Assembly: GCA_030386875.1 (NCBI GenBank)
Contig: CM059562.1
Coordinates: 74,644,095 to 74,708,094, forward strand
Length of the DNA: 64,000 nt
Direction: 5' to 3'
Origin: Morinoia aosen
Taxonomy: Eukaryota > Arthropoda > Malacostraca > Amphipoda > Talitridae
Positions 40,831-52,076 of the stretch are shown in pieces. Each line of letters begins with the position of its first letter. The first letter of the stretch is position 1. Below the pieces are notes generated by a model. The model was given only the letters and a program-made list of their open reading frames with translations. It did not search any database and was not told the DNA's origin. The position numbers were made by a program, and so were the translations under genes.

Positions 40831-41380
40831 ACTATTATTATGGGATTCTAATAACTTATTTTGACAATTTTCGCTACTTTTGTGTATCTTGATTTCACTC
40901 CTGCTTTCAGTTTTTAAGAACCCCCATGCTATACAGCACAGCAATTTTCCAACTCTCATCTAGGGAGATTTCCCTGGTAAGAATTTTAAGCATGCGGTTT
41001 ACCTGCATGCTTAAAATGGTACGAAGTTGAATTAACTTTGCTGTCAGTTCACACATCTCAATCGCACCTGCTTCGTCGAAATAATTACGCTTATTGTGGG
41101 AGTACTACTTGATACTCAGAACGCTTAACTGATCATCTCCCAAAGATGATTTAGTGCTAATCTTGCTACTGCATGATATCTTCACGACGAGATCCCCAAC
41201 ACCACTGACTTGCGGGTTACTCAAGTTTTCAAGACTCAGGAGACGGGATTTTCATACCACTAACATCGTCGTGGCGGAGCAGCTGACGGCGTGAGTTTTT
41301 CTAAAAAAAACTTGTGCTGCCCCTTGAAAAAACTTCAAGCCAAATCCAGTTAATGCACATGAGATAGGTAAAATTTTATA
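40831..41380. other. Intergenic, with a 12-bp perfect hairpin
   Basis: No coding potential. TTTTAAGCATGC (40984-40995) and GCATGCTTAAAA (41005-41016) are perfect inverted repeats around a 9-base loop. Confidence 0.6.
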
Positions 41381-41389
41381 CACGTACAC

Positions 41390-41960
41390 AAATTTTGTAA
41401 CTGTTTCAAGATATGAATATGCTTCAGGAAGTTTTTCCTTGTTTAAAAAACATCATCGAAGACAAGTTTAAGTTTTCATTGTCATTCAATCCCTAAGGCT
41501 ATCGTGTCTTGACTATTGCAACGCAGCCTAGGACACACACCTCAATATCTTCAGAAAGAATTGCAAGAAATTGTAAAATTTGCTGCCTAGGTAGTTTGCA
41601 AAGACAAATTTAAGAGAAGTGATCATGTATCCTCTCTCCTAAATAAACTCTGCTGGACTTCGATTCAAGAGAGTTCCCTCCCTCATAAAGTCAGTATGTA
41701 CCATGTTCTCCTTTTTATGCCTCCTTCACAGCAATGCTGATATTTTACAATTCTTACCATCCGCTATAACGAGCCACATCTGAAACAAAATGTCTTAGTG
41801 AACTCCCGTCCATCCGATATTGGGCAAAAACTCTGTCAAAACATATTGGTCAAAAACATCAGATCTCATAGTGGAGCTAACTTTCAAGGGTAAATACAGT
41901 ATGAAAAATTCTAAATCAAAGGCTATATTCAAAGTCAAAATAGCGTGTCATTTTTCGCCT
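41390..41960 (+). pseudogene. Fossil of LINE RT C-terminal region (CR1-like)
   Basis: In plus frames with stops and shifts, fragments such as LDYCNAA (a CR1/L2 post-RT signature) and LPSIRYWAKTLSKH are recognisable in the right order. No frame is open over more than about 60 codons. Old and speculative. Confidence 0.35.
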
Positions 41961-42519
41961 GAATAATACTGTACGCTAATATACATGCTGTGGCAGTAGT
42001 TACGAAATAGTTGCTATCATTATTCTACTTAGTTTAATTTTCGACTCAAAGTTTTGTTTGGAAGCAAACAGGGTAGAATTTTTTGAATGCTACTACGGCT
42101 CTTTCTTTGGCTCTTTAATGGGTCTGCAGTCATCGATTTATACAGTCTAATAAAATCTCCAATCTAATTAAGAATATTGTCGTAAATATTGACGACTGGG
42201 TTCATCTGACTGTATACAATTAGCAAGTGTTATATTGCAACTCAATACCATTAATGAATAGTAAATGGTGTTAAGATACTGCTTTTAGAGGGCATAGTTT
42301 TTTTGCATTGTTCTATTTGTAACTCAAAAATGTTTTGATCTTCTCTTCTTCTAACATGGAGGAATATTTTGGATCAGCATTATTTGGAGTGCTTGTTTGG
42401 AAAAATAGTCCAAAATAGATGCCATGTCGACTTCTAAGTCTCAGACGTCAAATCAATTTCTTTGCTACATTCAACCAATATCACCGGACACCAAAGAAGC
42501 CTAAGCTCAAATATCATTG
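41961..42519. other. No recognised feature
   Basis: AT-rich, no gene or repeat detected. Confidence 0.4.
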
Positions 42520-43293
42520 TACGAGGCCTGTCGAAAAAGTATCCGACCTTAATTTTTCCCGCGCAAAGTAGTGATTCTAAGGCGGCGCCACTGTGCACGG
42601 TGGAAGGAGGAATCTTAATGCGCATGCTTGACTTTTTTCACCGCATTCACTTGGGCCAGTCACTGGCTGGTGGTCGCCAAGTAAGGTGCTGTTCTAAGTG
42701 TTTGTCGGATTTAGTTTTCTTGCAAGATGACTGAACGAATTGAGCAAAGACACTGCATCAAATTTTGTCAAAAGCTTGGTGATTCTCAAATTGAAACAAT
42801 TCGTAAGATTCAGCAGGTGTTTGGGGAAAATGCTATGGGTGTAACACAAATTAAGGAGTGGTTCAACCGATTCAAAGATGGCCGCACATCATCGGAGAGT
42901 GAGCAGCGTTGTGGCAGGCGTTGTGGCAGGCCGCACATTCATCCCATTTGATCCGCAATTTCTTGGCCAAACATGGAATTACGACCGTTCGCCAACCTCC
43001 CTACTCTCCAGACCTGGCTCCTTGCGACTTCTGGTTGTTTCCAAAATTGAAGACACCACTGAAAGTATTCCGTTTTGAGAGTAGAGAAGAGATAATGCGG
43101 AACGCGACGACAGAGCTGAACACCATTCCAAAAGAAGACTTCCAGAGGTGTTTCCGGCAGTGGAAGGATCGGTGGGCTAAGTGTGTGGAAGCACAAGGAG
43201 CCTACTTTGAAGGGGATTAGGGTCCCAACCCCGTCAGGTTGTTGAAGTATTTTTTCTGGCCAAAGGTCGGATACTTTTTCGACAGGCCTCGTA
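42520..43293 (+). mobile_element. Internally deleted mariner with perfect 29-bp TIRs
   Basis: 42522-43291 (770 bp) flanked by TA. Terminal inverted repeats starting CGAGGCCTGTCGAAAAAG match perfectly for 29 bp. Full mariners are about 1.3 kb, so roughly 500 bp of the interior is missing. Both ends are intact, so the copy could be mobilised in trans (inference). Confidence 0.92.
42727..43220 (+). pseudogene. Deleted mariner transposase
   Basis: 42727-42951 encodes the N-terminal helix-turn-helix part (HCIKFCQKLGDSQIET..., VTQIKEWFNRFKDGRTS). 42909-43220, in another frame, encodes the C-terminal part (PPYSPDLAPCDFWLFPKLK, containing the last catalytic Asp of the DD34D triad). The segment with the first two catalytic Asp residues is deleted and a frame change marks the junction near 42905-42935, where CGTTGTGGCAGG is repeated. 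No active enzyme can be made. Confidence 0.9.
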
Positions 43294-43580
43294 TGTGAAG
43301 AATGTCCTCCATAGAGTTCTCAGTCATTGTGTCGTTGTCTTTTATTTTACTTGTATATGTGACCTTTCTCAAAATTCGGACAACTTGGCCATGGTATTAA
43401 ATTTTCATGTTTTTCTCTAACCTTTTGTTTAGCCAGCTACTGAGAAAGCTATTTTCACGTTATTATATAGTTTGCAAGTGTTAATATATTTAAAAAATGT
43501 TCAATATTTGTTGTTAACCTCATTTGTAATAAAATGCTTTTATTTCCTCTCGTAGTCTCATGTCACTCGAGACAAGCATA
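43294..43580. other. AT-rich spacer
   Basis: No recognised feature. Confidence 0.4.
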
Positions 43581-43584
43581 CATT

Positions 43585-45670
43585 AGCATACATGCATACA
43601 TACATACATACATATACCGGGCTTATCCTCCCCATGGGAGGGTAGCCGACAGCAGGCCACAATCACCACACTTAGTCACTAGGAGGCGAGAGAGGCAGCA
43701 CTGGCCGCACCTGAACTGCCAGGATCAGCAGCAGCCCAGCACAACCACCTTCCACAGTCAGGCCCGACAGCAACAGCTGGTTAACCCCGACCGCTTCATT
43801 GAGTGCAGCCCCTCCCCCGCACATGACAGGTCAACCCCATCACACGCGGGCAGCTTCCAGTAACGCGTCAAAAATAAAATTACCTCCTTATACACTGCCC
43901 CCACTCACTTCTGTCCGCAGCCATCCCTCTCGCCACGTCCACAGTCAGACCCCTCTCATACAAAGCACGTCGCACCCCATCCATCCAACTCATCCGTGGT
44001 CTACCTCGCGCTCGAAGACCACTCACTTCCGACATATATATCTTTTTCACCAGCCGCTCAACATTCATTCTTTCTACATGCCCAAACCATCCAAGCACTC
44101 TTTCATCCACTCGCCTGCTCAACTTTTTGATAACACCCGTCTGCTCCCTAACCAACTCATTCCTGATCCTATCTCTTCTAGTTACTCCATACATGCTCCT
44201 CAAACACTTCATCTCAAACACATCCAACTTCCTCCTCTCAGCTGCTCTCAACCCCCAGGACTCTGCTCCATACAACAAAACTGGCACAATCAAACTTTCA
44301 TACAGTCCCCTCTTAGCATTCATAAACAAACTCCTGCATTCAAAAACTTTCCTCATTGCACCCAATGTCTTACAACCTTCACTCACTCGATGCTTCACTT
44401 CTACTTCCACACTATCCTTAACAGTCACATCCGACCCGAGGTACCTAAAATGCTCTACCTCCTCTAAAACTTCCCCATTCAACCTCACATCCAAAGTTCC
44501 AAACACTCCACCTCTTGAACATCTCATCACCTTACTTTTATTCACATTTACCCTCAATTTCCGCCTTTCGCACACTCTACCAAACTCTGTAACCAGTCTC
44601 CTCAGTTTTTTCCTCTGAATCAGCCACAAGCGCTGTATCATCTGCAAACAACAGCTGACACACTTTCCAATACATACCATTTCGTCCCACCAACTGCGCA
44701 CCTTTTCCCAACACTCTGGCATTCACTTCTCTCACCACACCATCCATAAACAAATTAAACAACCACGGCGACATCACACATCCCTGTCTCACACCTGTCA
44801 CAACTGGGAACCATTCACTCACCTCATTCCCTACTCTCACACATGCTCTGCTATCAATGTAGAAACTCTTGATCGCATTCAACAGTCTCCCACCCACTCC
44901 ATACAAACTTACCACTTGCCATAAAGCCTCGCGATCCACTCTGTCATACGCCTTCTCTAGATCCATAAATGCCCAATATACATCCTTTCCCTTTAATAAG
45001 TATTTTTTATTCACCTGCCTCACAGCAAACATTTGATCCACACAACCTCTACCACACCTAAAACCACACTGTTCTTCAGCAAGCACACGATCCGTCAACA
45101 CTCTCACTATTCTAATTAACTTTCTTCCATACAGCTTCCCAACGACACTCAGTAGACTTATAACCCTAGAATTACTGCACTCATACCTGTCACCTTTCCC
45201 CTTGTACAACGGAACTACGCACGCGCTACTCCAATCAACCGGCACTTTACTAGCCTCAAAACACACATTTAATAAACGCACCAACCATTCTATAACCACA
45301 TTTCCTCCTTTCTTTAGACATTCAACCGTGCAGCCATCCAAACCTGGAGCTTTCCCATTTTTCATTTCATCCAACGCACATCTCACCTCTGCACTTCTTA
45401 TTCGATTTCTATTCACTTCACCAAACACAGGCATTCTAACATCACTTCCAACAGCTACTACTCTCGCAATCCTATCATCCCTCACGTTCAGCAGTTCCTC
45501 AAAATACTCCGCCCATCTCTTTCTCACATCACAACTCTCCACTAGCAGCCTACCATTTGTATCCTTCACTCTTGCCTCATTCTCCACCTGACCCTTCCTA
45601 ATTCTCTTCACTTCCTTCCAGAAAACCTTCCTTCTCTCCATGAAATCCCCTCCCAACTTCCTCATTAGCA
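43585..45670 (-). mobile_element. RTE-type LINE, 5'-truncated, minus strand
   Basis: RT coding region on the minus strand with a short 3' UTR (43880-43618) ending in a tetranucleotide tail (ATAC/GTAT repeats, 43585-43617), typical of RTE-like LINEs. The 5' end is truncated before the RT (no endonuclease) and abuts a TA microsatellite at 45671-45745. Clade by motif resemblance only. Confidence 0.8.
43880..45665 (-). pseudogene. RTE-type LINE reverse transcriptase with one frameshift
   Basis: Two overlapping frames, 45665-44577 and 44722-43880. The first has MKNGKAPGLDG, DLEKAYDRVDREALW (motif A), TGVRQGCVMSPWLFNLFMDG (motif B) and LLFADDTALVADS (motif C). The second continues with LRRLVTEFGRVCERR, HFRYLGSDVTV (thumb), LLYGAESWGL and RGRPRMSWMDGVRRALYERG. 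The switch falls in a run of six A (minus strand, about 44615), so a one-base indel in a homopolymer explains the break; it could even be a sequencing error. Otherwise the frame is clean over nearly 600 codons, implying youth. Confidence 0.85.
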
Positions 45671-45685
45671 GGAGTATATATATAT

Positions 45686-45720
<35 letters not shown>

Positions 45721-45748
45721 GTATATATATATGTATATATATATAAAT
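45671..45748. repeat. TA/TATG microsatellite
   Basis: About 75 bp of TATATA with periodic G (ATATATGT), directly at the truncated 5' end of the LINE. Confidence 0.9.
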
Positions 45749-47136
45749 ACTTAGTAGTGTTTACGGAATAGAAAGGATTTTACATTTCTTGTTTAATATT
45801 ATAGTTATAATTACCTTTTTATAAAACAAATTGAAGTCTTTTTGATCGATCGACAGTAATGTTTCAAAATCCATTAAAATTTATTGGGTGACATAGTTCA
45901 CACAAGTCAATATGAAATAAATATTGTATGTATTAAACAAGATTTGATAAGTAAATAACTTCTGCTCGATATATGTCTAACTAATTTTACGCGTAAAAAA
46001 TACAAATTACCCTAAAATAAGATGTTTATTTTGAAAAAATGAACACCTTAAGCAAGAGGTTAATATTCCATAACCCGTGATTTTTAAATTATTCGAAAGT
46101 GCAGCAAGTGGGATGTTATAATTCACATCTAATACCTAAATTTTCCCTTTGTATACGTTGCCAGCTACTGTTCGCTCTGTTAGAGACGTTTCCGAAGAAA
46201 TGTAGTCGCGCGCAGTGTTGACTATGAAGAAGAAGAAAACAATTGAAGAGAGCTCATTGTGTTGTGTATGCTCTCGACTAAGATTTGTTTATGGTAGTAT
46301 TGAATGTGAAGCTTATATATTACGTGAATTTTCATCAAATTTGTCGTAGCATTGATACAGTGAGAAATTTTATTGAAAGAAGGTTCTACATTGAACAGAT
46401 TTATTGAGCTCCTCCGTCACATTTCCGAGAACTGTTGTTGCGGCGTTCGGCAGATGCGTCTGCATGTGCACGATGTGCTCAGTATTAAACAAGCCGTTGG
46501 TTGTTGTGTATCTAGAAAATATAATTTAGTTTTATGTTGCTTGATCAATTATGGCGAAATAAGGATGTACCGGTGTTCATATCGTCCATTAGGCTAAGTA
46601 CCTGGTGAAAATTTTGCTTATTTCGCTCACTAGTGTAACGCTGTTGTCTTAGGTAAATGTTTCATATCTAATTTTTTCAGACTTGCGTTTATTGTATATT
46701 TATTATAAGGTTGAATTTGCATGAATTATTCTTGAACAGTACTTTTTTTTGAGAAAAAATTTAGCTGGCATATTGGGAATGAACAATTTTGTTTGTTTAA
46801 CAATTTTAATGATACCTGAACAATTGCTGTCCAGTTATGGCCAGCAGACTTTTTTTCTCGGAATTCCGACTGGTAAGTATTTACATTTTTCTTCTCGACC
46901 AATATTTTGCTAGCTTTAAAATGGTCATATACAAGGTATAAAATAAGTATTTATATAGATAAAGTATATGTTGTGTGAAGTGAAGGGTACTAGTCTGTAA
47001 AAGAAGGTTGAAAAAGTTGAAATGTAAAAGCTGAGTTGTTTTCCTTAGTTCTGTATGTACAATTTTTAGGAGTAATGATTTTTTGTCAAGAATGTGGAAT
47101 GTTAATATCAAGATAACCTATTTTATAATACAGACA
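45749..47136. other. Intergenic, no confident feature
   Basis: AT-rich. Around 46140-46600 CpG and codon-like structure rise (e.g. a 42-codon frame at 46225 with CCVC and a frame at 46373 with ELLRHISENCCCG), which could be a TE remnant or a 5' exon, but no homology is recognised. Confidence 0.35.
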
Positions 47137-48329
47137 TTCGGCAAATGTATAGCGTTGGATAAGAATAGATTTGCGACTTTTGGTGCCGAAACATAGTTAA
47201 TTATGTCAAAATAAACAAGTTTTCTTAAATGCACCTTCCATCGCAAATGAGTATTTTATTAGTTATAGCGGTAAATTAGTGACGGCAATGCTAGTGTTTG
47301 AATTGGCAAGTAATATATCGACCGCACGTCTGGCAACACTTTCATGGACGCTCTGATCCGATGCGCTCGAATGCTCGAGCGGTTCCTGCCATCGATTACG
47401 AAAGTCAACATTGCTATAATTCATTAATTTTGGGTGATAATTTCTATTGTGTTATTAAATAAAAGATCCTAAAAGTGAGTTCAGGCTCCGCAAGCCCGCG
47501 GGGCGAGCTGATAATAAATTACAAAGTATTCAAACATACTCATAACAGCTCAATTGCGCCAAAAATAAGACCTACCACTCTAACTCGTAAAATACTTATT
47601 TGCCGCAAAAAGTGTATAGAATAAAAGTAGTTTACTTCGATGTTATTACCATGATTCAAGCAACAAAAATTCGTAAATTGATTAGTAGCTCTTTATTTGA
47701 GCGCATTCGTCATCAAAAACAAAACTAAACCTACCGCTATAACTCATTATTCATTTGCGACGGAAAGTGTATGGAAGAAAACTTGTTTATTTTCACTTAA
47801 TTAATTATGTTTAACATTTAGGCCCAGAAAACTTAAAAATTGATTCTTATCAAATGCTACATATTTGGCCTAGATCTAAATAAACAATTTTTCTTCTATA
47901 CACTTTCGTGGCAAACCAGTATTTAATGAGCTATGGTGGTAAACTACTTACTGCCACTCTAGTGTTTGAAGCGGAAAGTAATTCATTGAGCGTGTCGGAT
48001 GGCAACACTACAATGGACTCTCCTTTCTGACGCGCTCGAATGAGCGAGTCAGTGCAAGCACCGACCTCTTCTAGGAATAGGATCTTTTAGTTAATAACTT
48101 TGGGTGATAACCTTTATTGTGTTATTAACTGAAAGATCCTAGAAGTGGGTTCAGGCTCCTCGGGCCGGGGGGGTCGGCGGAGGCGAAAATTAACATACCG
48201 CTATAAATTGTTGAATACTCATTTGCAACAGAAAGTGTATAGAAGAAAAAATGTTTATTTAGATTTATTCAACTATGTTAGGTACCAAAAAGGGGAAAAT
48301 TGATTATAGTTCTTTCCTTAACATTTACC
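47137..48329. mobile_element. Tandem pair of TIR element A relatives
   Basis: The outer ends (47137 GGCAAATG..., 48329 ...ACATTTACC) resemble the termini of element A, and the junction near 47876 has the same end-motifs back to back. Both halves contain GCGGTA, GACGGAAAGTGTATGGAAGA-type motifs in both orientations and a core with TTAATAACTTTGGGTGATAA. No coding capacity. Confidence 0.6.
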
Positions 48330-48836
48330 AAAAATAAACAATGTTAGTCACTTCTTTAATCAGTAAAATACTGCGTATATGTGGCACATAATTCATATCA
48401 AAGGATAAATGACCACCATAGTTTGATCCTGATAAAGGACATTGCTTTAGAACTCTACCAACGTTCATTTATGATTAAAATTCTACTTGCTTATAAGCTT
48501 TTCCGGAAAAGCATGCATGCTGCCTCATAAAATTTTTAAAAACCTGCCATCACTCTGTGTAACAAAGCAAATGACCACTTTATGAAAATGGTGCTGGAAA
48601 AATCTCCTGGGAAATAAAACAAAATTACTTTTGAGATCTCAATCTCTCTGTGACTGAACCAATGCATTTCAGTACTTTGAAAGATCAACCTTGAGTAATT
48701 TTTCTCTTAACAGAAAACAAGCTGAAAAATCATTAGCAAATTTGAAATGACTTGGTCTGATGTGCCTCAATTCTTCTTTCAAGGTCAATTTTCAAGCATG
48801 TTCATCATTGTTGTAATTTTCAATACAATTGTAATA
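48330..48836. other. AT-rich, no recognised feature
   Basis: Nothing supported. Confidence 0.4.
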
Positions 48837-50150
48837 CATGGTTGTTGAAAAAGTTCAGTCTGTTTTAAAAGATGTTTTAAAAGAAAAACAGAGAAAGCTT
48901 CACAGTATGTGTAACATTATTTACGCTTTGAAGTAATGGGAATCCAGCACCTTCTGCCCATGTATCTGCAGCTGTTCAATCCCCTTCCAGAAAACTCGAG
49001 AGTTTTGGACGCAAGGAAGTTTGTGAGGGCTTAGAGCAAGTCTGCTTCATTGGTGAACGATTTACCACAAGGGTTATCCAGGGAGTGGAAGAGTTAGCTA
49101 TTGGACGGTGCAGGGTCAGCTAAATAAGGTGGATGGCACAAAGTCTCTCGCTCAAGTTACTGTATGCCCTGACCACTTGCATGACATGTGGCCTGGTGTT
49201 GTCATGGAGGAAAAGCACATCTTCACGATTCACCAGCTCCTTCTGGCACAGTGCATGTTGTACACATTCCAATTGCTGCAAGTATAGGTCTCCAGTGATT
49301 GTTTGGTAGCAGCTCATAGTGAACCACTTGATGACCTGTTGACCACACTTGGGGCCCAATCTTGCTTGGGTGTATAGGTGGTCTTGCGGTGAGAGGGACA
49401 GCATCCTGTGGTGACAACCAATGTCTGGAACGCTTAAGAGTTTTGTACATAACCCACTTTTTATTGCTGGGAAGCACTCAATTGAATAAGAATGGAGTAC
49501 TGTGGGGAGAAAGCAGCCATGCGCAGGCTACCAGTCATTGTCCCTTATGGATCTTCAACTGCATGTGCAAAACTCCCTTCCACAGTTTGAACATCTTACC
49601 TAGGCAGTGCAGGTGAAGTCTGTTTCATCAGAAATGTTGAACTATCTTGCAAGTTCAACACACTTTACTACTGTTTTGTTTAATGGCCCGCATTCAGGAC
49701 TCTGTCAATCAAAACCTGCGGTTGTCCACTGTGAGGCTCACCACGGAGGGACAAATCTCCCAACTTGAATTTTTTTTAAACCAATGTCTGGCAGTACGTT
49801 TATTTGCAGCACTATCTCCAAACGCTCGACATGTATAGCAACTTGTTGCAGCTGCTGATGAGCCCACTTTGAAGTTATAAAACAAACAGCTCCGAACAAG
49901 ATCTGTAGACACTTCTATCCCTGTCCACTGATGGCCAAGCACTGTGTGCAGGTTTTTATAACATCTGATGTTTCTACTGTCGACTTCCTGCGTCTGAAAA
50001 CTATTGCTACCTGCATTGCATATGTATTTCAACTCCAATCGATGGCTAATCAAAAAATGGCCAAAACATGTTTGGATACCTTGAATTTTAATTATAAGGT
50101 TCACTGCGTACCAAAGAAATGCTCAAAAAATTCAAATATGTACTGAAAAA
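48837..50150 (-). mobile_element. Degenerate mariner fossil (minus strand)
   Basis: The plus-strand left end GGTTGTTGAAAAAGTTCAGT resembles a mariner terminal repeat; its partner at the right end is decayed. Transposase fragments are present in order on the minus strand over about 1.3 kb, the length of a full mariner. Confidence 0.75.
49120..50104 (-). pseudogene. Mariner transposase remnants
   Basis: The N-terminal piece (50104-49709) has a helix-turn-helix-like AFGDSAANKRTARHWFKK. The catalytic piece (49404-49120) has ITGDLYLQQL (first Asp region) and LHDNTRPHVMQVV (second Asp). The two are in different frames with several stops between. A long-dead copy of a lineage different from the 42.5-kb mariner. 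Confidence 0.75.
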
Positions 50151-50330
50151 TTTTGAATGAAAAAAATGAGTGTTAAGTATTGAAGGGTTCTATCTAACTT
50201 TGAATGTTTGAAAGAAAATTAGATATATTGCATTATATTGTAACCTAATCCTGGAAGAATATTGACAACCTATATTATGTCCAGACACAGCAGCAATATG
50301 GAAGTACCTGTAGCAGTCAAGCAAATTTAT

Positions 50331-50681
50331 GTGAACTGTCTCCCCTCAGGGGGATACAGGTATTGTATCTATGGGAATTCGCATTCCCAGGGGGACTATG
50401 TGAGGGCCTGAGCTAAAGGTTAGGTAGGCTTCCTTTTGTTGTAATAAAATAGGTTTTTGTTTTGTTACGGATCATCTTTTTTCGGTCCACTGCTGTCCTG
50501 TTTTCAGCACCTACTACTTTCTTCTTCAAATTTTTTCTTGTTTCATGAACTTCTTTTCTAGCTTACTGTTTCTGTGCACCTTGTGCCTAGATTCCGCGTT
50601 CCCTCAACTCCATACTAAATGGTGCCTTCCTCTTTCCTCTTGGAACATCTTTGTCGTGGTTAAGGGAGGCTAAAACTTTCT

Positions 50682-50717
<36 letters not shown>

Positions 50718-50728
50718 TGAACTGTCTC
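50331..50728 (+). mobile_element. Hairpin-head SINE copy 5 with 12-bp duplications
   Basis: 50343-50716 between GTGAACTGTCTC at 50331-50342 and 50717-50728. Head GATACAGGTATTGTATC; tail (TAA)n of about 25 bases. Confidence 0.87.
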
Positions 50729-51740
50729 TTAAGTACCTCTAATCCAAATTGATGCTATAATTTTGATCAGAGGTGAAAATGAATGGGTTGTTAACAGGCT
50801 TTACAATGGAGCAAATCATTGAAACTTCAATCCATGTTTTTTTTCTTCTTGACTCAAACAAGGAACATTGATTAGATGGAATGTTGCACACCTCTTGACT
50901 ACATTTTTCGATAGACCCATTTGCAGTTGTCTTTGGCTGAAGAACAGAAAAGTTCATGTAAGGTACTCACACGTTCTCTTGAAAGATAATTTTATAACAA
51001 TTATTTCTTGAATTGGCCTCAACTTCATTTCATCAGAAACACAGAACTTTATCTACAATGTTGTTTTTCAATAAAAAATGTTAATAGTTATAAGTTGTTT
51101 TTGTTCCCTCTACAGTGACTAGTACAGAATAAACTCTAGTCATCCAAATGGGAAATAAAGCACTTTGGCAAGTTCAGGTTAGGACAATAACTATCTAGAC
51201 AGAAATGAATTTTGGAGAAATTCCTTTGGTTTCATAGGAATGTTTCTCCCATGTGGCAGCAACATGGCCATTTGCTTTCTAAGGCATGCAATGTGACCAT
51301 AAATTTATGTTGTAAATCCTGTTTTTCTGCAGGATTGCGCTAATGTTTTCATGATATTCTTGGTTGTATTGAAGCGTATAGTATAAAAATATTTATCTGT
51401 AAATAAGAACTTGATGGCAGCATCAACTGAACAGAAATGAATATATTTCCTGACAAGTGACCTGTATAAATGCTTTAGGCATTAGGAATCAAAATCTAAT
51501 AAGTTAGACTCATTCTTTGTTCACCCAAAAGGGCAGGAGTCTCTAAGAGCTAATTGTGAAAGATTTTCTTCCTATGCCCACATTTGTGAGAGAAATACTC
51601 CAATTAATTTTTGGGTATCAAGAACATGCTGTTATGCTAGGGGGCCAGGAGCATTAGGGGGATGAGTAAAACCTTGAGAGAAATCCCTTTCTCCTTACTA
51701 TACTTCTCTGCTGCTGGGGCAAAATTTTTAAAAACTTGTC
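50729..51740. other. AT-rich, no recognised feature
   Basis: No gene, repeat family or RNA recognised. Confidence 0.4.
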
Positions 51741-52076
51741 ACTATCAGTGGGATACAACTAATGTATCAAAGGAATTAGTGTTCCCAGTAGAATATGTGA
51801 GGTCTTGAGCCAAGGGTTAGGTAGGTTTTCCTTTTTTGAAGTAGAATAGGTTTTTTTTGTTATGGACCATCTTTTTTTAATTCCCTGCTGACCTGTTTTT
51901 CAGCATCTACTACTTTTTTCAACTTTTATCTTGTTTCATGCCCTTCTTTCCGAACCTATTGTATCTATGAACCTTGTGCATAGATACAATGCATAGATTC
52001 TCCATTTTCTCAAGTCCATACTAAATTGTGCCTTCCTCTTTGGAATGCCTTTGTTGTGATCAGGGAGGCTTAAACT
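51741..52076 (+). repeat. Hairpin-head SINE, diverged copy
   Basis: GTGGGATACAACTAATGTATC head, TGTGAGGTCTTGAGCCAAGG, TTAGGTAGGT and CAGGGAGGCTTAAACTAAC end motifs in order. Older than copies 2-6. An internal direct duplication of TGCATAGAT lies near 51978-52000. Confidence 0.7.

Noticed and set aside
43799-45591. Several plus-strand frames of 100-220 codons rich in Pro, Ser, Thr
   Set aside because: They are antisense to the RTE-type reverse transcriptase, whose motifs are unmistakable on the minus strand.
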